DNA of 64,000 nt from Pyxicephalus adspersus. Taxonomy: Eukaryota; Chordata; Amphibia; Anura; Pyxicephalidae. Positions 1 through 12,201 of the stretch are shown here, piece by piece (position 1 is the first letter of the stretch; each line of letters begins with the position of its first letter). Position numbers and translations under genes: made by a program. The notes under the pieces are model-generated. The model ran no database searches. It was not told where the DNA came from and was given only the letters and a program-made list of their open reading frames with translations. Where the stretch lies: NCBI RefSeq assembly GCF_032062135.1, contig NC_092859.1:88607220-88671219 (forward strand). Direction: 5' to 3'.

Positions 1-838
1 GGGATTGGGTCCAGTGGACATGTAGTGGACGGAGATGATGAGAGGAGAGTTAAGACTTCGTCCACAGAATATTAAGAACTCCAATGAAATAAAGCATGCT
101 ACCTGGCACACCCCATAACTCAGCTATAAAAATCCAAGTAGTACATAATTTCCACAGGAAGCCACTGATAAATATTCCAAATTAGATCTTGTGTTCCATT
201 ACTACTTTTACTATAGCAGATATCCACAAATAAACATGTCTATTTAGATAAGAAAATGACCCTGAAAGCAAGCAAATATGTTTCCCAAAAAAGAAGAGAG
301 CTGCTGCAGTCTACAGAAATAAATCTGGTCTCCCGAGGAAAGATCAAGGAGCACATCTGGAAGCAGTTTATGAAATGCAAAGAAGCATATTGTAGACATA
401 TTGAGTTACATGGCTAACAGTTTACTGCTCTCCTCATAAGTTTTTCAGCTTGAAAAATACAACCATAGCCTGTTAGTTTGTACAGTAAGAATATGCCTAT
501 ATAGGTATACAGTAAATATGCTACAGATCTTAATAGCACAGAAGTAGGTGCTACAAGGAACAATAGGGATACATTCTCCTTAAATGTATGTTAAGAGCAC
601 ACATTGAAGTGTCCACTTAGATGTGAAAATTCAGTTACATGTATAAACTGCAGAACTCTGACAACCTCTTTTCTCTTACATTGCTTGTGGATTTGTTTGG
701 CAATATTTACCTGCCTGGTTTTTAGGTTTCTATGACCACCAATCTTTGAGTTTTAGATATTTCAGGCAACTTTAGGGAGTTCCTAGTGGTTATGTTCCAT
801 ACTAAAATACAGAACTATATCTATATCTTTGTATCTGT
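1..838. other. anonymous AT-rich sequence
   Basis: No exon, repeat family or RNA gene could be recognised here. It would be intron of the minus-strand gene if the model is right. Confidence 0.4.
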
Positions 839-839
839 C

Positions 840-840
<1 letters not shown>

Positions 841-882
<42 letters not shown>

Positions 883-890
883 TATATATA
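841..890. repeat. (TA)n microsatellite, interrupted
   Basis: TA dinucleotides with TTTA interruptions. It directly abuts the hAT-like end that starts at 892. Confidence 0.9.
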
Positions 891-891
891 T

Positions 892-1000
892 CAGCCGTTC
901 TCAACCTTCTTTTCTCTAACGAATTCTTAAAATTATATTTAGGTCTCCAGGGACCCCTGCTAAAACCAATTTATTGGAGGTCAGTGAGGGAAAAATGAGC
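892..1000 (+). mobile_element. hAT-like element, 5' end fragment
   Basis: Starts CAGCCGTTCTCAACCTT, a hAT-type terminus, and continues with AGGTCTCCAGGGACCCCTGC and TTATTGGAGGTCAGTGAGG, as in a dispersed vertebrate MITE. The matching right end was not found, so the extent is approximate. Confidence 0.5.
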
Positions 1001-2342
1001 CTTTACAGTTGTGGTTAGAATGCCACCCCTATAGGTAAGGTACATGGGTTATTTGGTAAAGTGTGTGCACCCTATAGCTTTATATGTAAAAACGCATCAC
1101 AACAACCAGATTTCAGTTTCCTGGAGATAAGTAACCTAGAAGGTAATATCTATGAATTCCTTCAAATGAAACATTAGCTGATTTCTCATCTGAAAAGTAT
1201 GTGTTTTGTTGAGAATAAAAACAACATACTATACGCAATATGTCAAACATTTAAAATCCAACACAAGACTGAGGCCTACATTTTTCAAAAGGTTAGTACT
1301 AGCAAAAGGGAACATCCCCAATATCTATTTATTACATGAGCTTCTTAAATTACTACAAATCACATCACATGATCTTATCAAGCTTCCACAAACACATTTT
1401 TATCACATTCAGGAAAAAATGTACTAAAACTGGAATGAAAGTTACTGGTATACCACATTGTCAATGGTTACTGACCCCAGTTTCAAGACCTCCAATTCTG
1501 CAATTATACCAAGCCATTTTTCTGGGGCAGACACACTTTACAAAGACTTATAGAATATATTTTAAGCAGCAATGTTCAAGTCAATAGCTGGCAGAATATT
1601 CTGAGACATGCCTTTGAATATAAACACACACCCACCAGAGGAACAGGGGTTGTGCTATATGGTATAGGTATCACATACAGAGATGACCGATGTCTCATTA
1701 ACTACAAGTGACATCATTTCAGAGCTGACACATGGCAAAGAGTCTGCCTACGCAAGCACCAGGAAACAAATAACTACTATATTTTAGCCTAAAAAAATGT
1801 TCCAAATAGCAAAAGAACTTTCATTAAAAAGCAGTAGTAGGAGGCTCAGTATCAGTTTGAAAGGGAATACATTTATAATACAAACTTCCTCATGCCAATA
1901 TCAGCAAGTTTACCTTTCATCTAAATTAAGTTTACACGCGACTAAAGGTGTATTTATGTAATCTAAAATCACTACACCAATGCAGACTTAAGTTTTGCTA
2001 ACATCAAAGGTTCTCCATTCCTTCAGGCTGCCCTACTTTATCTTTTTACATTTTAATTAAATTTGTTATGGATAGGGCACAACACTACCAGTATAAACAC
2101 CTTGATCTGGATGTGAACTCCCAAAATAGCAGGATAAATAAACCAAATGGGAGAGGGATCACACTGCTGGGAGTCCCTAAGGATGTATTTACACTGTTCC
2201 TTGTGCCTATTGCAATAATGGTATGCAGAGGAGAAAATGGGTCCACTGGGTGGGTGATCATTATGATATTTTTTCACCCAAGACAATAAAATGGTGGGTT
2301 TAATCTCAAATCCACATTATACAAGTATTAAATTAACTTTAA
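1001..2342. other. anonymous sequence; possible dispersed-repeat piece at 2053-2289
   Basis: No exon is supported. 2053-2289 is open on both strands, which in this context suggests repeat or chance rather than coding. Its minus-strand text, opening GTCTTGGGTGAA, resembles a frog repeat from memory only. Confidence 0.3.
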
Positions 2343-2831
2343 ATACTAAACACTACTAAAAATAAAACGCAAAGTAGTGCACCCAAAGAATATATAATTG
2401 TTAAACTCTATAGAGAAAGGGTGGTGCCGAGCCTTGACTATATAAACAAATACAATCCAAACATATGAGAAGAAGGGAAGAAGAGAGTAAGGAAGGCTCT
2501 TTTTAGGAAGCAATGTAATACCTTAACTAATTTAGGATAGAAAATACACTTCAATAAATTCAAGATATCAATTAAAAGGGTCATCAATAACGTAGTTACT
2601 TGATTTCCATAAATAAAAACAAGTATTTAGTGGTTGTTTGTTGTTTATTTACTAAGCACTTGGTTTTATGTATGGGAATCATGTAACTACGTTATTGATG
2701 ACCCTTATAATTGATATCTTGAATTTAATAAAGTCTATTTTCCATCCTTAATTAGTTAAGGTATTACATTGCTGCCTAAAAAGAGTCTTCTTTCCTCTCT
2801 TCTTCCTTTCGTCTCATACTAAACACTACTA
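2343..2831. repeat. 16-bp direct repeats bracketing the long hairpin
   Basis: ATACTAAACACTACTA occurs at 2343-2358 and again at 2816-2831. The second copy ends exactly where the next transposon begins. Between them lie about 100 bases of ordinary sequence and the hairpin at 2464-2817. It could be a target duplication of a larger insertion or a local duplication. Confidence 0.6.
2464..2817. mobile_element. long near-perfect hairpin (foldback MITE candidate)
   Basis: Left arm 2464-2632 and right arm 2652-2817 are reverse complements with only scattered mismatches. For instance TCAATAACGTAGTTAC pairs with GTAACTACGTTATTGA, and the AGAAGGGAAGAAGAGAG region pairs with CTCTCTTCTTCCTTTC. Only about 20 bases form the loop. 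No coding capacity. The structure fits a foldback element; the family is not recognised. Confidence 0.75.
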
Positions 2832-3273
2832 CCGTGTTTCCCCGAAAATAAGACCTACCCCGAAAGTAAGACCTAGCACTATTTTGTAAACCTGCCCTAA
2901 TATAAGACCTACCCCGAAAATAAGACCTAGGAGAAAAAGAAAATAAAAGCATACATACCGGTAAATTAAAAAAGTACTCACCGAGACAGCTCCGGGTATC
3001 TGATCCTGCGTGTGTGTCTTTGATGCTGGCTGCAGGGCGTGTCTATTCCTGAGCCAAACTGAAAGTAAAAAGCCTGCACACGATTCTGAACAAGGAAGCA
3101 AGCTGCTGATCCCTGCACTAACGGAGATCCCTGCACTTAATTACCTTTCAACAATAAATGTGTACTGTAGTCTTCTTCATGGAAAAATAAGACATCCCCT
3201 GAAAATAAGACCTAGTGTGTTTTTGGGAGCCAAAAAAAATATAAGACAGTGTCTTATTTTCGGGGAAACACGG
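2832..3273. mobile_element. non-autonomous DNA transposon with CCGTGTTTCCCCGAAAATAA ends
   Basis: 442 bp. It begins CCGTGTTTCCCCGAAAATAA and ends with the inverse, TTATTTTCGGGGAAACACGG. The ends carry further alternating AAGACCTA/TAGGTCTTAT-type subrepeats. TACTA flanks both sides (2827-2831 and 3274-3278), so the target duplication is TACTA or just TA. There is no transposase. I recall this family as widespread in tetrapods but do not assign a superfamily. Confidence 0.8.
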
Positions 3274-3278
3274 TACTA

Positions 3279-4318
3279 GATAAATGTACAAAAAAGTAAA
3301 TGATGACAGGAAAAGGTCACTGGTTTAAAATAACACAAAGTTCAATGGACTGAAAACATGTGACTACATTTTCCACTAGAGAAAACCCCACATTCTTTTT
3401 AGCAAACCATCAGTTCATCATTCATCTCAATAGCTTTTTGTAGAAATAAACAAATCTGCTCTTAATCATTGTTTAAGATAAACAAGCATACTTTATTGAG
3501 GTCTATTTTTATATTCAAATGTTTTCATGGATCACAACATTAGACATGCTGGATTTCACACAATAAATACAATCTGGATTGTATAGCATCCATTCGTCAT
3601 TTCAGTACAGAGCACACCAATGCCTTCTCATTAGTCACAGAAAACGCATGGAGTATTTTTAGGTATGCATGGCCAAAACTTTTAGATAGTCTAGCATAGA
3701 GTAAATGTTCAATCCATGCCAGGCTGATTAGGAGCTGATTTTAGACTTGCAGATAATTTTATTTTGGATTTGATTTGTTACATGCTCTTTTTCTGTACTG
3801 AAATTGCTGTAAGATTCAAACTGTGTGCATTGAGAGCTTTGAAAATTTTAATAGTCCATCTCATTTTCATGCTAATGGTCATCCAGCATCATTTAGCCCC
3901 TTTCCTCCTCAGTCTTTTAGTTCCTGGCTTTCTTTTTTTTTTTCCAGTTACTTGCACTACTGAGTCAGGGGTCTCGGGATCACCTGTGGACCCCGCTATT
4001 GCTTCCCCTTTAGAGAAAGTTATTTGCCTGCATTGTACAGAGAAAGCCAATAATAAAGGCCAAAAATAAAACAAGGTATGTAATAAAAAAAGAAAAGTTT
4101 CATTAATAAATTAGCAGATGATGAGAAACCAGAAAAGGCAAAAATGGCTACAGCTTCGGTATTGAAACAATTTATATTACACAAAATAGTTCTGTATTGC
4201 ACCTCTGCTCCCTACCCTTTGTCATCACAGAGCTGTGCTTTGAGAATTGATAAGCAGATAGAGGGGAAAAATAGTTTGCCAACTCCCCTTGCCTTTTCAA
4301 CACCCTTTTTTGCCCTTA
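3279..4318. other. anonymous sequence
   Basis: Nothing recognised. Short open frames on both strands are not accompanied by splice signals. Confidence 0.4.
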
Positions 4319-4338
4319 AAAAAAAAAAAAAAAAAAAA

Positions 4339-4903
4339 CTTACCTTACAAACTGTATAAGTCCGCTTTGGAATAAAGTCCAACTTGGTAAAAGTCTGGTT
4401 TGGACACAAAAAAGTTTGCTTGGTATACAACCTTTGTGCTAGAACTTGTCTGGGTCCAAAAAAGTCACAACACCACACGCTACCCTTATTTACCTCTCTC
4501 GAGACAAAGCCACGACTGGTCGCGAACGTCAGTTGCTACCATTCAGTGAATCACCTGCGCTATAACTTTCTGTGAATTACATAACATCTCCTCCTCCTCC
4601 CTTCTCAGCACCATCCTAGTAGGCACTCCACTCTTCTCAGCAAGGTAAAGAGAGGTTAAAGTTTCATTTATTTCATCTAATTGCTTTTGTATTTATGTTT
4701 TTTAGTATTAAGCAGTGTTTAAATTATTCTATTCAACCCCATAAATGTATATTATGCTAATAACAATAGGATTTTTTTTTCATGGGATCGGATTATTCAT
4801 TTTCCTTATATTTCTTATGGGAAAAAATTGTTTGGTGTAAGTCTAAGGATCTGGAACAAATTAAGGACTTATACCAAGGTACCACTACCAAGGTACCACT
4901 GTA
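4339..4903. mobile_element. Tigger/pogo-like DNA transposon remnant
   Basis: The right end reads CCAAGGTACCACTGTA, the complement of TACAGTGGTACCTTGG, a Tigger-like terminus. It is preceded by the TCATTTTCCTTATATTTC and CTTATGGGAAAAAATTG blocks typical of this family. The left part has repeated TTGGTATACAAC/AACTTGGTAAAAGTC units and CGCGAACGTCAGTTGC. The terminal motif GGTACCACTACCAAGGTACC is locally duplicated. A run of 20 A residues (4319-4338) abuts the left side. No transposase reading frame remains. Confidence 0.65.
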
Positions 4904-7514
4904 CTTACCTTTTTGTTTCATCAACACTACAGTTATGTGAACGGCCACTTGCAATGAATGGGACAGTGAACAGAAAGAGAAAAGCCGTATCTGCTGCAAT
5001 AAACTGCACAGCAATGTACATAGTGTGAAGGAGCCTTCTTTGTAGATCTTATGAACATATTTCAAAGACATTTCTATTTACAGCAATCATTCATCCCCCC
5101 CCCACCTGCTAACCTACTTTATATACATGAAAGTGAACATTTCACTAGTTGCAGCTAGAAATACATAAGGTTCTCATATCAGAAAGTAACATAAATTTTC
5201 TGATGCCAGATGAACAATCCTACAACTGCTAGGGGTCACACAACTACAGCTGTTCAACACACTTAAAAGCCACACTGTAGCTGAAATGAACCCTCTGTTC
5301 TTTTATATCTGCCACTCCATTATTACTTATTTTAGTTTTTTAAAACTGAAATGCTTTAACAGACTAATTTCACTTTTTTCTGACAGGTACAACTGTTCTC
5401 CTGAACAGGATGACCTAATCATGTAATATTGCTGCTTCCAGCACTACTGTGCTGTAAAACAGAATTATTATTTTTTTGTTTTGTTTGTTTTTATTTTTTT
5501 TTACTTTGGGTCAAACTCCAATAGGATAACTATATGAACAATAAGGAGCCTGGAGGTTTCTAATGTATGGTATGCCAGACTGCATTTCTACCTGCAACAA
5601 CCAGTGTCTCCATGAATATAAAAAGATACCAAAACTTAAGGCTGTCAAGACAAAAATCAATATCTTGGTCTAGAATTTATCTCAGCCATTGATTGCTTGC
5701 ATGAATGAATGAACAGTCACTGGGGAGATTTCCTGTTTAAATAGATTTCTTTCTTACACCTCTCTTTATATACAGCTTCATGGTTGTTACTTTATAATAA
5801 AACCTGCAAGGGCTATTATTGCCTCTGGGCAGTTTGTCATACCTCAGTGTATATGATTAGACAAGAGGGAGGGTAGACAGATTTCAATTGGTTCAATATG
5901 AAATTTCACACGAATTGGCTATAGCTGTTTTATTAATAACTAATAGTCTGCTGGCAGCAGTAATATTGTAGGTAATGTAATAATGTACAGCTCAGGACTT
6001 TTTTTCCCCTGTTAAGATCCACTGAACATCACTGTTAGTGCCAGTACATAATCCCCTAAAGTTAGAATGTATACAATAGTTAGATTTGATTAGGACAGAT
6101 ACACTAAAATGTGCCACAATGAAATGAAATATTTGCCAATAGGGAACAGCTGGTTTCTGACATATATTAAATAATATTGGATGTGTCCATGAAGAAAAAA
6201 GGATATTTTACTCAAGAACATCTGTAAGAACATCTCTTACCAAATACTATATTTACATCATTCTAGCTTCAGGTTTCTCTTTTTCTGCACAAAATTATTT
6301 TGTTACATTTCCAGTAAGAGAACACTTACTTGGTAAAGGCTCAAATAATGTAGAAATGGCTTTTATGTTGTAAATTGATAAGGTCATTGCAGAATCGTTC
6401 ACAGGGGAAGCATTGTCAGGTTTGGCCCCCTTTTTTTTTTAAAGCTGCATGAAGTTAAAACCTCTTGAAACTAGAAATAAAAAAATGATCTAACTAGCAA
6501 TATATCAAGTAATACACTACAGATCCATGTAGATACATTAGTTGACTATAACATGACCAAGGAATGTTTTCTTGGTGACATGTAAACCATAAACAAATAT
6601 GGAGGTTGGAACAATGGATACGACAAATACAATAGACAGTCCTTGCTTCAGCTGTCCTTATACTAACAGAAAACCCAAATACTAATATATGCCAAGGACT
6701 AGACTTCCTTTTATACAGTAGTAACAAATTCTGCATTGCTTTCCTGGTTATAAATCTCATTTTCTGGAGGAAGTCACTATAGGAGATATAGGGAATGGTA
6801 CAGGGAATGTACCAGTACTGATAACCAAACAGTGATAACATACAACTCTTGTACAGAGACCCTGCAATAAGATAGTTATCAACCATATAGAGAAATTCTA
6901 CCACCAAGACCAATCTGTCAGACAATATACTGTGCAAACACAACAAATACATTGAGAAACTACAACCTAAAACACACACTTACACATGTGTATGTGTATG
7001 TGTATATATATACATACATATACCAAAAAAAAAATCTCAAACAAAATTGTGTTGTATCGCCAAAAATTGATATAGCAAATATTGTAAACAAACCACTGCA
7101 ATAAACAGGATGCAATTATAGATTATTTCTGTTACCTAGACAGCATTCAGCATGTGTCTGTTTAGAATCCAGAACGCACAAATGGGAGACATTTTAAATT
7201 CTCCATAAGAGACCGAGATGGATGACTGTTCAATCATCAACTGTTGTCAGAGTTAGCCATTAAGTTATAGTCAGCATAAATGACCACATGTTCACTGGCT
7301 GTGAACACAAATTAAACCATAACTAGGTGTAAGATATTTAACTGCATAAACAATAGTGTGTCCTTAACGCACACCACAGTTAAAGACTAATGAAAACATT
7401 ATTAAAACATTATGTATGATGTTTTCTTTTTAAAAATGCTCCTACAATGATAGTCCACTGGTTTAACGCACCTTCTTCTAATTGCAAGAATTGCAAACAT
7501 TTATTGGTGTTCTG
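4904..7514. other. anonymous sequence with short T-rich and TG/TA tracts
   Basis: Low-complexity patches lie at 5461-5505 (T-rich) and 6976-7022 (TG then TA). The minus strand is open for 161 codons at 6494-6979 with no recognisable domain or splice context. No exon is supported. Confidence 0.35.
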
Positions 7515-7616
7515 TAGCAGGCTCTGCCACGTGGAACTGGTATGGAAATAGGGAGGCACCACAGGTCAAGAAACTCATAGCAACCTTTGGAGGAACCCTG
7601 GTAGAGAAGGACTGGA
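7515..7616 (-). mobile_element. hAT-like MITE fragment
   Basis: Reverse complement begins CCAGTCCTTCTCTACCAGGG, then TTCCTCCAAAGGTTGCTA, matching the head of the hAT MITE family seen intact at 41,961-42,203. Only the first part is recognisable. Confidence 0.5.
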
Positions 7617-9172
7617 ATAGATTATCATCACAAACAAGTTTTCGCCTGATTTTAGATGTATTGGGCAAACAATCTGATATTCATGAGTACTAGGGACCTG
7701 CCGATATCACTATATGAGCAATTTATTGGGGAACGGAAGTCAGCCATGAAAGATTGCTATTGTGTAGATACATGGCCAGCACAAACATATCTACCCCTCC
7801 TTTGGCATAAACAAACCTGCAAAAACAGGCCATCTGAGCATTCATGTTTGTGAAAAGAATTTTCCTATATACCTGAGTGTTCTTTTATTTCCATTGCCAG
7901 TTTTAAAGTTCATCATAAGAAAACAAAGACACAGCAAACAAAAAAAGAGGAAGCAGCTGAATCAGAAAAACTCTTAAAATAATACCCAAATATGAACTAT
8001 ATAACTAAAGTTAAAAAAAAAATACATGTAGCCACGTAGCTTTAATGTGTTGCTGCAGACACTGAAAACCTGCTATCCTACCCTAATTAAAGTTGCAGAC
8101 AAAGGTTTAATCTGCTCCCTGTGTGAGATTAAGACAAGTCATTCTGGGAAATCTTCAGGTAGCAGACAAGTCTTATTATTAATGAACAAAGAACCCACAC
8201 TGATTTGCAGGAAAGGGTTAAACACAATGTAATGCAAAGCCAAAAAAATCAGGATTTTCTTCAGTTCTCACATGGTTTGATTTGATTTGAGTAAAGCGCT
8301 ATTTCCCCCTTAGGACAGAAAGAAAAAAAACAGTATGGCAAAAGGAAGCTCTCTACAGGAAGCCATTCGGAAATGGAAAATTTAATGATTCTTAGTTGAC
8401 AGCTGTTGTGCAAGACAAAAAAAACACACATACACACACTACAGAGCATACAGCAGATACATCTTTGTCATCAGATTAAACTGAATGTCAAGGTTAACCC
8501 ATTCATTGTGATGACAAGCATGAGCAAACAGCAAAATTACAGAACGCCGGCCTAACACCATCCGATGTACGCTTGCAATGATAGTCCTGTACCTAAAAAT
8601 CCAGAATTTCCAGTCCCCGCCAGCTAAAAGCAATCATGACTTCAACTTTATCTATTTTTACCATAAATACTTTGTTGGTGTGGACTAAAATATTCAGTCT
8701 GCGTGTCACAAGTATGACTTTTAACAGGTATCAAACACTACTTCTAAAAGCACAATGCAAGCACAAGTATTATATGGCCATTTATTACTTAACGTACAGA
8801 ATATGTAAACCTGGAAACAGCAATATCCTAAATATCTTCTTTGTCATTTAAATAAACCCTTTTTTTTGTTAGAAGTTTTGTCTTCTATGTTTGAGAACTG
8901 TGGGATCACCAAGTAAAAACTGAATGGCTGGTATGCTTTAATAAAGCACATTTTTGTTTATTGGTTTAAACACACTGTGGCCTGTGGAAACAGCACATAA
9001 AGAAAACATTAACATCTATGACTAAAGGCCAGTGATATGGTGAAAAATATCAAGAAAGGAGCCAGGCATAATATTTATATATTTGGTACAGTAAAATTTC
9101 TGCAAAAAAAAACAAACTGCAATGGTACAGCCCACTTTCTTATTTTTTAAACCTTCAAGTGAGATCAACAAG
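7617..9172. other. anonymous sequence
   Basis: No feature supported. Confidence 0.4.
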
Positions 9173-9255
9173 CAGTGTTCTCCCCGGTCCCTTTTAGCTG
9201 GGTGTACCACCTAGAACTTTTCAGTAAGCACTGGCTCTTTTGGGTGGTTACATTA
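9173..9255 (+). mobile_element. fragment of a CAGTGTTCTCCCC hAT-like MITE
   Basis: Begins CAGTGTTCTCCCCGGTCCC and contains ACTTTTCAGTAAGCACTGGC and GGGTGGTTAC. Same orientation as the copies at 34,177 and 38,807; truncated after the central hairpin. Confidence 0.6.
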
Positions 9256-9719
9256 GAGGGCTAAAACATTGGTTATTGTGCGAGTATTGCATGAGTGTAC
9301 AATTCTTTACACCTTGCCATACACTTTAAAAAAGACCTAGTCATACAGATATGCATTAATAATATTGGGGGCTGTGTTGATATGCATTTCTTTAAGCAGG
9401 TTTTGTAATTCTTTAAAATTCTAGGGAAATGCAAAAGCAGCGTGAAGCAGGCCAACTGCAGGTCAAGTTCACCTGTCAATGAAGTCTGAATAATCTAGGA
9501 ACCGATTTAAATCTAATACTACTGACAGAAGCCCATGAACACAGGCCTTTAAAATGACCAATACGGCAAAAACAAAAAGTACATGAAGCAATTATTGATG
9601 GAGTATGGGGCAACATACATTACCTATCATTACATCCACTTTAAAAATCAGGAAACTGCCTACAACAGTAGATTTGCCACACTCTTGACTTATATACTTA
9701 ATTTATATTAGGGGGTCTT

Positions 9720-9844
9720 TTTATAAAGCAGTGAATCAGACATTCACAGAAACATTCCCTGGTGAAGAACCGTTCACATAGAATTGTTTTCAATGTCAGT
9801 GATTGAATCTCGACCAGTGAATGTCAGATTCACTGCTTTATAAA
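9720..9844. mobile_element. short palindromic MITE
   Basis: TTTATAAAGCAGTGAATC at the left pairs with GATTCACTGCTTTATAAA at the right. Arms are 28 nt with one mismatch and the centre is about 69 nt. The right-arm core AATGTCAGATTCACT recurs at 53,202-53,216, showing a dispersed family. Confidence 0.65.
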
Positions 9845-12038
9845 TAGAAATGAAAGAACTGCAGTAAAAAGCCTATATCCTCGCCTACATACAGTGAGGT
9901 CATTTGTTAAATCAGGAACAAAATTAGATTTAAATTATGCAATGTAGACAGATCTTCATCAAGATGAGACACTGAAGACGGACAAACAAATTTTATCAGT
10001 GATCAGTTTAGAGAGAAATGTATGACCAGAACTGTAAACTTGTCTCAGTATTTGTGTCATATGGCCTATAAGACTGCCTTCTGCTTGCGGGTGGAGGACT
10101 CAGTAAAGATGTTCTTCTCTGTATTTCATTACATTTGTGAATTTGAGAAGTCTGTCCTAAAATGATTCAACCATGTGAAGCCTTAAGTAAAAAGACGGCT
10201 TCCAATGACACCATCACAATCTAAATTCATAACATGTTTTCTAGCATATACAAGTACAAAACACATAACAAATAACTTCAGTATACAAGGTCAACTCAAG
10301 CACATAAAGCCCATGTGCTACATATTGAATTCTGCTTTCATTATAACACCAGTCAAGTAATACCTACATTTTAAAACTCTCAGGAGCAATTACAGATTAC
10401 AGTATCTAATCTTTCAAAAGGCTATAACAATAATCATGCTGTTACCTTTCCAAAGATAAGTGGCTATTTAAGTAAATAGGTTTTATGGCGCCTTACTTTT
10501 ATGATAAGGAGGCTCAGAATAGGGAAACTAAATCTACATTCCCATAGGCCACAAAGCACTTACATAGCTGAAAACCAATGTGAGCAAATAAAGTCATGCA
10601 GAGACAATTCTTCTTTTAATAGATGAATCCTAAGCCATTAGAACTAGGAAATGACAACCACGAACCGTTGAAAAACACAAAGACATTTAACTGTCATTTA
10701 AAATGTCATTTGACTAGATAAAGAAATTATCACAAGGTTTTACACCTGTTAATAACTGTTAATAAGTTGAATAAGTTTAACTGTTAATAAGTTGAATATG
10801 CTAATAATAAGCTTTTTCTGTTTCTATTTCTTTTTTTCCCCTGATCAATATGCTAATACTGGGTGCTGCACATAGCCCCTGAGAACATCTGCCTTATTTA
10901 GACCACCATGGCTAATGTCTGCATGTGATGCCAAGCCTTCATGAGTCGGAAATTCAATAATTGAAGAGAGGTGGGACTGGGACAGCAACCCTGGAGAAGG
11001 ATGTGAAAGATGATGCTGGACCTCCATTGGCTAGGAAGTGAGCAAGATTCTTTGCAACTTGCTTTACCTGGTAATGCACACATAAATACCATTTGAAGGA
11101 GACATTAAATAATAGACAAGTGTCTTAAAGTTTATGTACACAAAAAGTTTTTGTTTGTTCTGAATAGAAAAGGGAAGGATTGGAAATTCACATTTTACTG
11201 CTGTCTATATCCCAGCTAAATAGGTTTAATGCACACCAATTATAATGAGGATCACTGTCATTAGGACAGCAAGCAATAGCAAAACCAATATTTTAAAGTT
11301 AAAGTCCAATTGGGTAAGTTCACCTCACGTGTTGCACCTACAGCACATACGACAGACAGAAAAACAAACTGGCAGTGGTTCCAGTTTATCACTACATTAC
11401 TTTCCAATTTATCGCCCAAAACTTTCCAAAGACTGTCAAGCAAGTATTTATTAAAAAAAAAAAAAAAAAAAAAACAGCAATGGCACCTCTGATGCGTTGG
11501 GTATTATTACTACCAAAGCATACAAGTTCTGCATTACAGTATTGTTGCCAGTAGGATCACTATATGCTACCATAGTTTTATTTTTGATTCATAAGAGACA
11601 TCTTTCCTAACCACTGAAAATGCAGAAAATGTCTGGTGATTCTGCCAGAAATGCAGAGTACGTGTCACTTACTGTGAGCCAAACTAAAAGCACAAGCAAG
11701 GTTATCTTTCTTCTCTAAACTCCTAATTCTTCCCACCAGACATGTAATAGAGATGAAAAGGCAAGAGTATTTCAAGCCCGGGGGAAAAATAGCTTCTTCC
11801 ATGAATATAGTGGAAGAGTGAATGTAGTCACAGGAAATGTGTTATTCATAGAATAACGATCAAAAAATACACATGAGCAACCAGTGATGTAATGTAACAC
11901 TTAAAATGTTTTCAGATTTGGATTTAAACTTAAAAACCCAACTGCATTCCTAGCAAGATCAGCAGGTATTTTCTGTACTGTTCTTAAAAATGTTATAGCC
12001 AGGAAAGAGGAAACACTAATGCAGCTACTGTATCTAGT
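9845..12038. other. anonymous sequence
   Basis: Contains a small tandem duplication of AACTGTTAATAAGTTGAATA at 10,752-10,797 and an A-run at 11,453-11,474. The 10,845-11,092 stretch is more complex and GC-richer than its surroundings but has no splice frame; it may be an unrecognised repeat. Confidence 0.35.
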
Positions 12039-12201
12039 AGTAAGTAGTCACATAGGGCTGCACTTGTTCTTGTAACATCAAAGACGTTTTACAGCCTTCC
12101 AAGTTTCTTCATCAGAACCAATAAGGAGGCTTGGAAGGCTGTGAAACGTCTTCAATATTAAACATATACTTCAATAATTCCAGCCATTTGTACTACTTAC
12201 T
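12039..12201. mobile_element. palindromic element
   Basis: Inner arms AAGACGTTTTACAGCCTTCC (12,081-12,100, continuing AAG) and GGAAGGCTGTGAAACGTCTT pair over 23 nt with one mismatch. The outer ends AGTAAGTAGT and ACTACTTACT pair again, giving an imperfect inverted repeat of about 160 bp. Confidence 0.55.

Noticed and set aside
2053..2289. Overlapping open frames on both strands
   Set aside because: No splice signals or domains; two-strand openness suggests repeat or chance.
4212..4478. 88-codon minus-strand frame ending at a GTAAGT-like site
   Set aside because: It lies in a Tigger-like transposon and includes a homopolymer-encoded Phe run; the donor-like site is next to an A-run.
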